Assembly: GCA_035236585.1 (NCBI GenBank)
Contig: CP141132.1
Location: forward strand, 50,595,880 to 50,659,879
DNA length: 64,000 nt
Origin: Warburgia ugandensis
Lineage: Eukaryota > Streptophyta > Magnoliopsida > Canellales > Canellaceae
Direction: 5' to 3'
Shown: positions 60,312 to 64,000 of the stretch, one piece after another
Numbering within the stretch: position 1 is the stretch's first letter
Layout of the letters: every line of letters begins with the position of its first letter
Notes under the pieces: model-generated
The model's database searches: none
The model's input: the letters and a program-made list of their open reading frames with translations, nothing else
What the model was told of the DNA's origin: nothing
Translations under genes and position numbers: made by a program

Positions 60312-60986
60312 GTAGCTGGTCCCAAGCCGAAATAAACGAGGGTTTTGCGTTAGGTTCCAGTTGGCAAGGAAAACCCAATGCAAACCCCATTTCATGAATC
60401 GATTTAGGACATTTCCTCAGGTTAGGGCGTTCTCTCTACATTAGATCCTAGATGCGGTGCAAAATGGACAAGGGCTGCTAGGATGTTTCCTTGGATGCGA
60501 TGCGATGCGCTGCATCGGATCCCTGATGCATTGGAAAATAGGCAAGGGCTGCTAGAGCATTCCCTCGGAAGTGACGTTCTGCATCAGAACCCAGGTGCAG
60601 TGGAAAGTATGTGTGGGTTCCCGTGCTGTTTGAGAAGTGCATGGGTAAATATGCTAGGTCAAGAGTTAGTGGATACGATGAAATGTAGGAGATTTAACAT
60701 CGCTAATGTTCAAGAATCTAAGTATAAAGGGTCTTAAGCCAGAGAAATCGATGGGTATAAGCTCTGGTATGTAGGAAAGCATAATAATGGAAATGCTGTA
60801 GGGATATGGTAGATAAAGAATTAAAGGATAAAGTTGTAGATGTTAGAAGAACTAGTGATAGAATTATACTAATAAAACTTGTTTTTAGGAGAGAATATTA
60901 TAAATGTCATTAGTGCATACCCATCACAAAATGGGCTAGAAGTTAGAAGTAAGAGACATTTCTGGGAAGATATAGAGGGAGTCATG

Positions 60987-61045
60987 TGCCCGCCCCTTCC
61001 CTGGACCCCGCATAGGCGGGAGCTTCGTGCACCGGGGCTGCCCTT
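60987..61045 (+). mobile_element. 5'-truncated Au SINE inside the LINE
   Basis: Only the 3' 59 bases are present (GCCCCTTCCCTGGACCCCGC to GGGGCTGCCCTT). An exact 16-bp duplication TATAGAGGGAGTCATG flanks it (60,971-60,986; 61,046-61,061). It interrupts the endonuclease frame within the ...FWEDIEGVM segment. Confidence 0.95.
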
Positions 61046-61968
61046 TATAGAGGGAGTCATGCAAGGCATTTTAACATAGAGGAAATATTTATAGGAACAT
61101 ATTTTAATGGTCATGTAGGGAAAGAAAAGGAACGATATGATAGGGTATATGAAGGGTATGGTATTGGAGAAATGAGACGGGGAAAGCTATACTCAATTTT
61201 GCCTTAGCATATTAGTTATAGCAAACAAATACTTTAAGAAGAGTGGTGAACACTTACTAACATTTAAGTGGACCATATAAAAGCTAAATAGACTTTTTTG
61301 TGCTAAGAAATGCTGAAGGATCAATGTATAAGGATTGTAAGGTGATACCCATTGAGAGTCTAACCTTACAACACAGATTAATGATTATGAATATCTACAT
61401 TAAAGTATGGAATAAAGGAAATGAACTTAGTAGGTGTCCTAAAACTAAGTGCTGGAACTTGAAAATGAGAGAAGATAACATCATTTACAAACAAGTTAAT
61501 AGTAGAAGGAAAATAGAACAATGAAACATAACTAAACACCATGTGGACTAATATGGCCATATCTATTAAGAAAGTGGCAAAAGATGTCCTAGGAGTATCT
61601 AAATGTAAAAGGCAACCAACAAAGGAAACTTAGTGGTAGAGTAAAAAAGTGCAAAAAGTTATTAAAGAAAAGCGTGTGCATTTTAAAGCATGACAAAAGA
61701 CTAAAATAACGAAAACTTTGAGCAATAGAATAATGTTAAAAGGGTTGCTAAAAGAGTAATGAGTGAGTCTAAAATCAAGGCATGTGATGATCTCTATAAT
61801 AGATTAGGATCTAGAGAAGGTGAGAAAGATGTGTTTAAACTTGCAAAAGTAAAAGAAAAGAAGAATAAGGACTTAGACCATACTAAGTGTATTAGAAGTG
61901 ATGACTAAAGGGTACTAGTGAAAGATGACGAGATCAAACAAAGATGAGGAGGTTACCTTCAACAATTG

Positions 61969-62101
61969 TGGGGGCGGACTGTAAGGGCCTAAAGTACACA
62001 GCCTTACCTTGCATTTTGCAAGAGGCTGTTTCTACGCCTTGAACCCGTGACCTCAAGGTCACACGACAACAACTTTTACCATTGCACCAAGGCTCCCTGT
62101 C
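61969..62101 (-). mobile_element. 3'-incomplete Au SINE inside the LINE
   Basis: Reverse of Au from the 5' end (GACAGGGAGCCTTGGTGCAA) through box B to the TACACAGCC/GGGCC region. The 3' 60-80 bases, including the stem and T-tail, are absent. It is flanked by GTTACCTTCAACAATTG (61,952-61,968) and GTTACTTTCAACAATTG (62,102-62,118), a 17-bp duplication with one mismatch. Confidence 0.93.
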
Positions 62102-63702
62102 GTTACTTTCAACAATTGCTAAATGATAATTACCCTGAGGATATAGGGATTGAAAGTATCGTATACTCAAATAACATTGGATATTATAAATATGGCTGTA
62201 GGATTAGAATACTTGAAGCTAAAGAGGCTTTGAAAAAGATGAAATCAGAAAAGGCTTTGGGGCATGATGGTATACCAATAGATGTTTGAAAGTATATGGG
62301 AGATACTAGGGTAGTTTGGTTGACAAAATTGCTTGACAAGATTGTAAAATTGAAGAAAATGCTAGATGTATGGAGGAAGAGCTCTATTGTACTAATTTAT
62401 AAGAATAAATGAGACATACATAGTTGCTCTAATTATTGGGGGATCAAACTTATGAGCCATTTCGTGAAACTTTTTGAAAGACTGATGGAGAAGAGGCTAC
62501 GGCATGAGACCAGTGTATTGGAGAACCATTTTATTTTCATGCCGAGGAGATCTACCATGGAAGCTATTTTTCTACTTGGACAATTGATAGAGAAATATAG
62601 GGAGATGAGGAAGGACCTCCACATGGTCTCTATTGACTTAGAAAAAGCTTGTGGTCCACAGAGAGTTAATATGGTGGGTATTGGGTTTCAAAGGGGTTTC
62701 ATGGTGGGCACGATCCTGTAGGCATAATTAAAGATATGTATAAGGGAGCGGTAACAAACGTTAAGACCACTAGCGGACAGGTCGGTAATTTTTCTATCAC
62801 TATAGGATTGCACCAAGGATTGTAATTGAGCCTGTATCTTTTGACATTGGTTATTGATGAGTTAAAAAGAAAAATTCAAAAGGAGATTTCATGGTGCATA
62901 TTATTTATAGATGATATGGTTTTGATTGATGAGACAAGGGAAGGAGTAAACACAAAGCTTGAGTTGTGGAGAGATGCATTAGAATCTAAAGGACTTAAAT
63001 TTAGTTGAACTAAGACAAAGTATATGGAATGTAATTCTAGCAAAGAAAAGAGCAGGAGGAAAGCACCGGTAAAGATTGATAACCAAGAAGTCCTCCTAAA
63101 AGAACACTTTTGATACTTGGGATCGATAATTCATGAGAGTGGAGAGAATAAAAAGAAGGTTACCCAAAGAATCCAAGCAGGTTGGAACAAATGGAAATGT
63201 GCTTCTGGAGTTTTGTGTGATTGGAAGGTGTCACTCAAACTGAAAGAAAAATTCTACAGGATAGCTGTAAGGCCAGTCATGTTTTATGGATCAGTGTTGG
63301 GCAGTTAAGGAACAATATGTACATAAAATGAGTGTTGCTGAAATGCGGATGTTGAGATGGTTGAGTGGCAAGACAAGAAAGGATAGGATTAGAAATAAAA
63401 ACATTAGAGGAAACTTAGGAGTAGCACCAATAGGTAACAAGATGAGAGTGATTAGATGTAGATGGTTTGGACATGTCCAATGTAGACCAAAATGGGCACC
63501 AGTTAGAAGGAGTGAGGCAATTTAAGTTGAAGGTTCTAAAAAGGGCAAGGGGAAGGCCCAAAAGAATGTGGATAGAAGTAGTGCGATGAGATTTAAAAAC
63601 TTTGGGACTAAATAAAGCCATGACACTTAATATTAGGGGAATGGAGGAACAAGATTCATGTGACCAACCCTTAATCAAGTTAAGGTCTTGATGATGATGA
63701 TC

Positions 63703-64000
63703 AATTTTTGGCCAACTGTTCTTAATATCCAAGATTTGCCAAACATAACAAATTCTACATGGACATTATGTGTGAACTTCTGTTTATTGGACTTTTTTCT
63801 AATTGAGGTTGAATAATTTTTACTCTTATCTGAATTCATTCTCTGTTGAGAGAGGTTTTGTAGCACATTCAGATAAAGCCAGTCATAAGTTCATAAGTCA
63901 ATTATGTAACTAATTCTTGTAACAATTTATGATTGATCCAACTAATGCTCTTGTCATGCTTGTGATTACTGGTTCTCCGTTTTTTACGTAGTTCTGTGTC
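63703..64000. other. Unassigned sequence at the window edge
   Basis: No exon of COX5b, repeat or open frame is visible after the LINE tail. The minus-strand open frame 63,415-63,866 partly overlaps the LINE and is not a gene. Confidence 0.6.

Larger units (their letters stand above)
60655..63660 (+). pseudogene. RTE endonuclease and reverse transcriptase, broken frame
   Basis: Endonuclease part: ELVDTMKCRRFNIANVQESK (60,664 on, with the catalytic Glu of the QE.K motif), AREIDGYKLWYVG, then ISAYPSQNGLEVRSKRHFWE. RT part: ALGHDGIPIDV (62,255), YWGIKLMSHFVKLFERLMEK (62,440), FMPRRSTMEAIFLLGQLIEK, DLHMVSIDLEKA with the first catalytic Asp, LHQGL, and [18 protein letters not shown] with the FADD box as FIDD. 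The C-terminal part has [40 protein letters not shown] and RWFGHVQCRP. Several stops and frameshifts make it inactive. In live elements the protein nicks target DNA and copies the RNA in place. Confidence 0.9.
60312..63702 (+). mobile_element. RTE-type LINE retrotransposon, near full length, decayed
   Basis: Starts at GTAGCTGGTCCCAAGCCGAA, the 5' leader usual for plant RTE elements, followed by three diverged copies of a TGCAGTGGAAAA...GGGCTGCTAG leader unit. It encodes endonuclease then reverse transcriptase in one orientation and ends in a TGATGATGATGAT tail (63,688-63,702), the short-repeat tail of this clade. Two Au SINE pieces are inserted in it. It lies in the extended COX5b intron region, in the same orientation as the gene. 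Confidence 0.9.

Overview
This window is nuclear DNA from a flowering plant with a repeat-rich genome. It holds decayed Athila-type and Tekay/Del-like Ty3-gypsy elements, a CACTA transposon, a hAT transposon, an RTE-type LINE and at least six copies or pieces of the plant Au SINE. The one host gene I recognise has plant-style introns and encodes mitochondrial cytochrome c oxidase subunit 5b. The species cannot be named from the sequence. No bacterial-type operon, CRISPR array, rRNA or tRNA gene was seen.

Bases 1-48,700 are almost entirely nested retrotransposons. A plus-strand Athila-like element (LTR 304-2975, tRNA-Asp-like primer site, broken gag-like frame) is followed by a minus-strand CACTA element that ends at 9,604. 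To its right lies a long minus-strand Athila element: RT/RNase H at 9,605-11,363, more protease/linker at 14,374-14,523, and protease plus gag at 23,673-25,750. It was split by a 3,005-bp solo LTR (target duplication CAAGA) and by a minus-strand Athila LTR (14,524-23,672). That LTR was itself entered by a 6.4-kb Tekay/Del-like element (15,385-21,782, duplication AAAAT). The Athila 5' region meets an inverted relative of itself at about 26.9-28.7 kb, forming a broken palindrome that carries another solo LTR (29,309-32,047, duplication ATCAC). Next come an Athila solo LTR (35,060-37,667) between direct repeats and a 7.5-kb LTR-like block (39,165-46,662) sitting inside an Au SINE. That block contains 46-bp and 133-bp tandem repeats and a further solo LTR (41,210-43,930, duplication TAAAC).

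The COX5b-type gene starts at 49,025. Exons 1-3 are intact and spliceable (49,025-49,223, 49,320-49,411, 49,495-49,545). The zinc-binding C-terminal exons are not found in the remaining 14.4 kb. That stretch looks like a giant third intron, or the scar of a broken gene, filled with a hAT relic, Au SINEs, a minisatellite and an RTE LINE (60,312-63,702) that itself carries two Au SINE insertions.

The most useful observations are: exact target duplications that order the nested insertions; one Tekay/Del-like element whose right end is an inverted 153-bp LTR tail instead of a normal LTR; a motif of about 27 bp kept in five otherwise diverged LTRs; and an Athila frame broken only by TAG stops, as expected from decay of methylated CAG sites.
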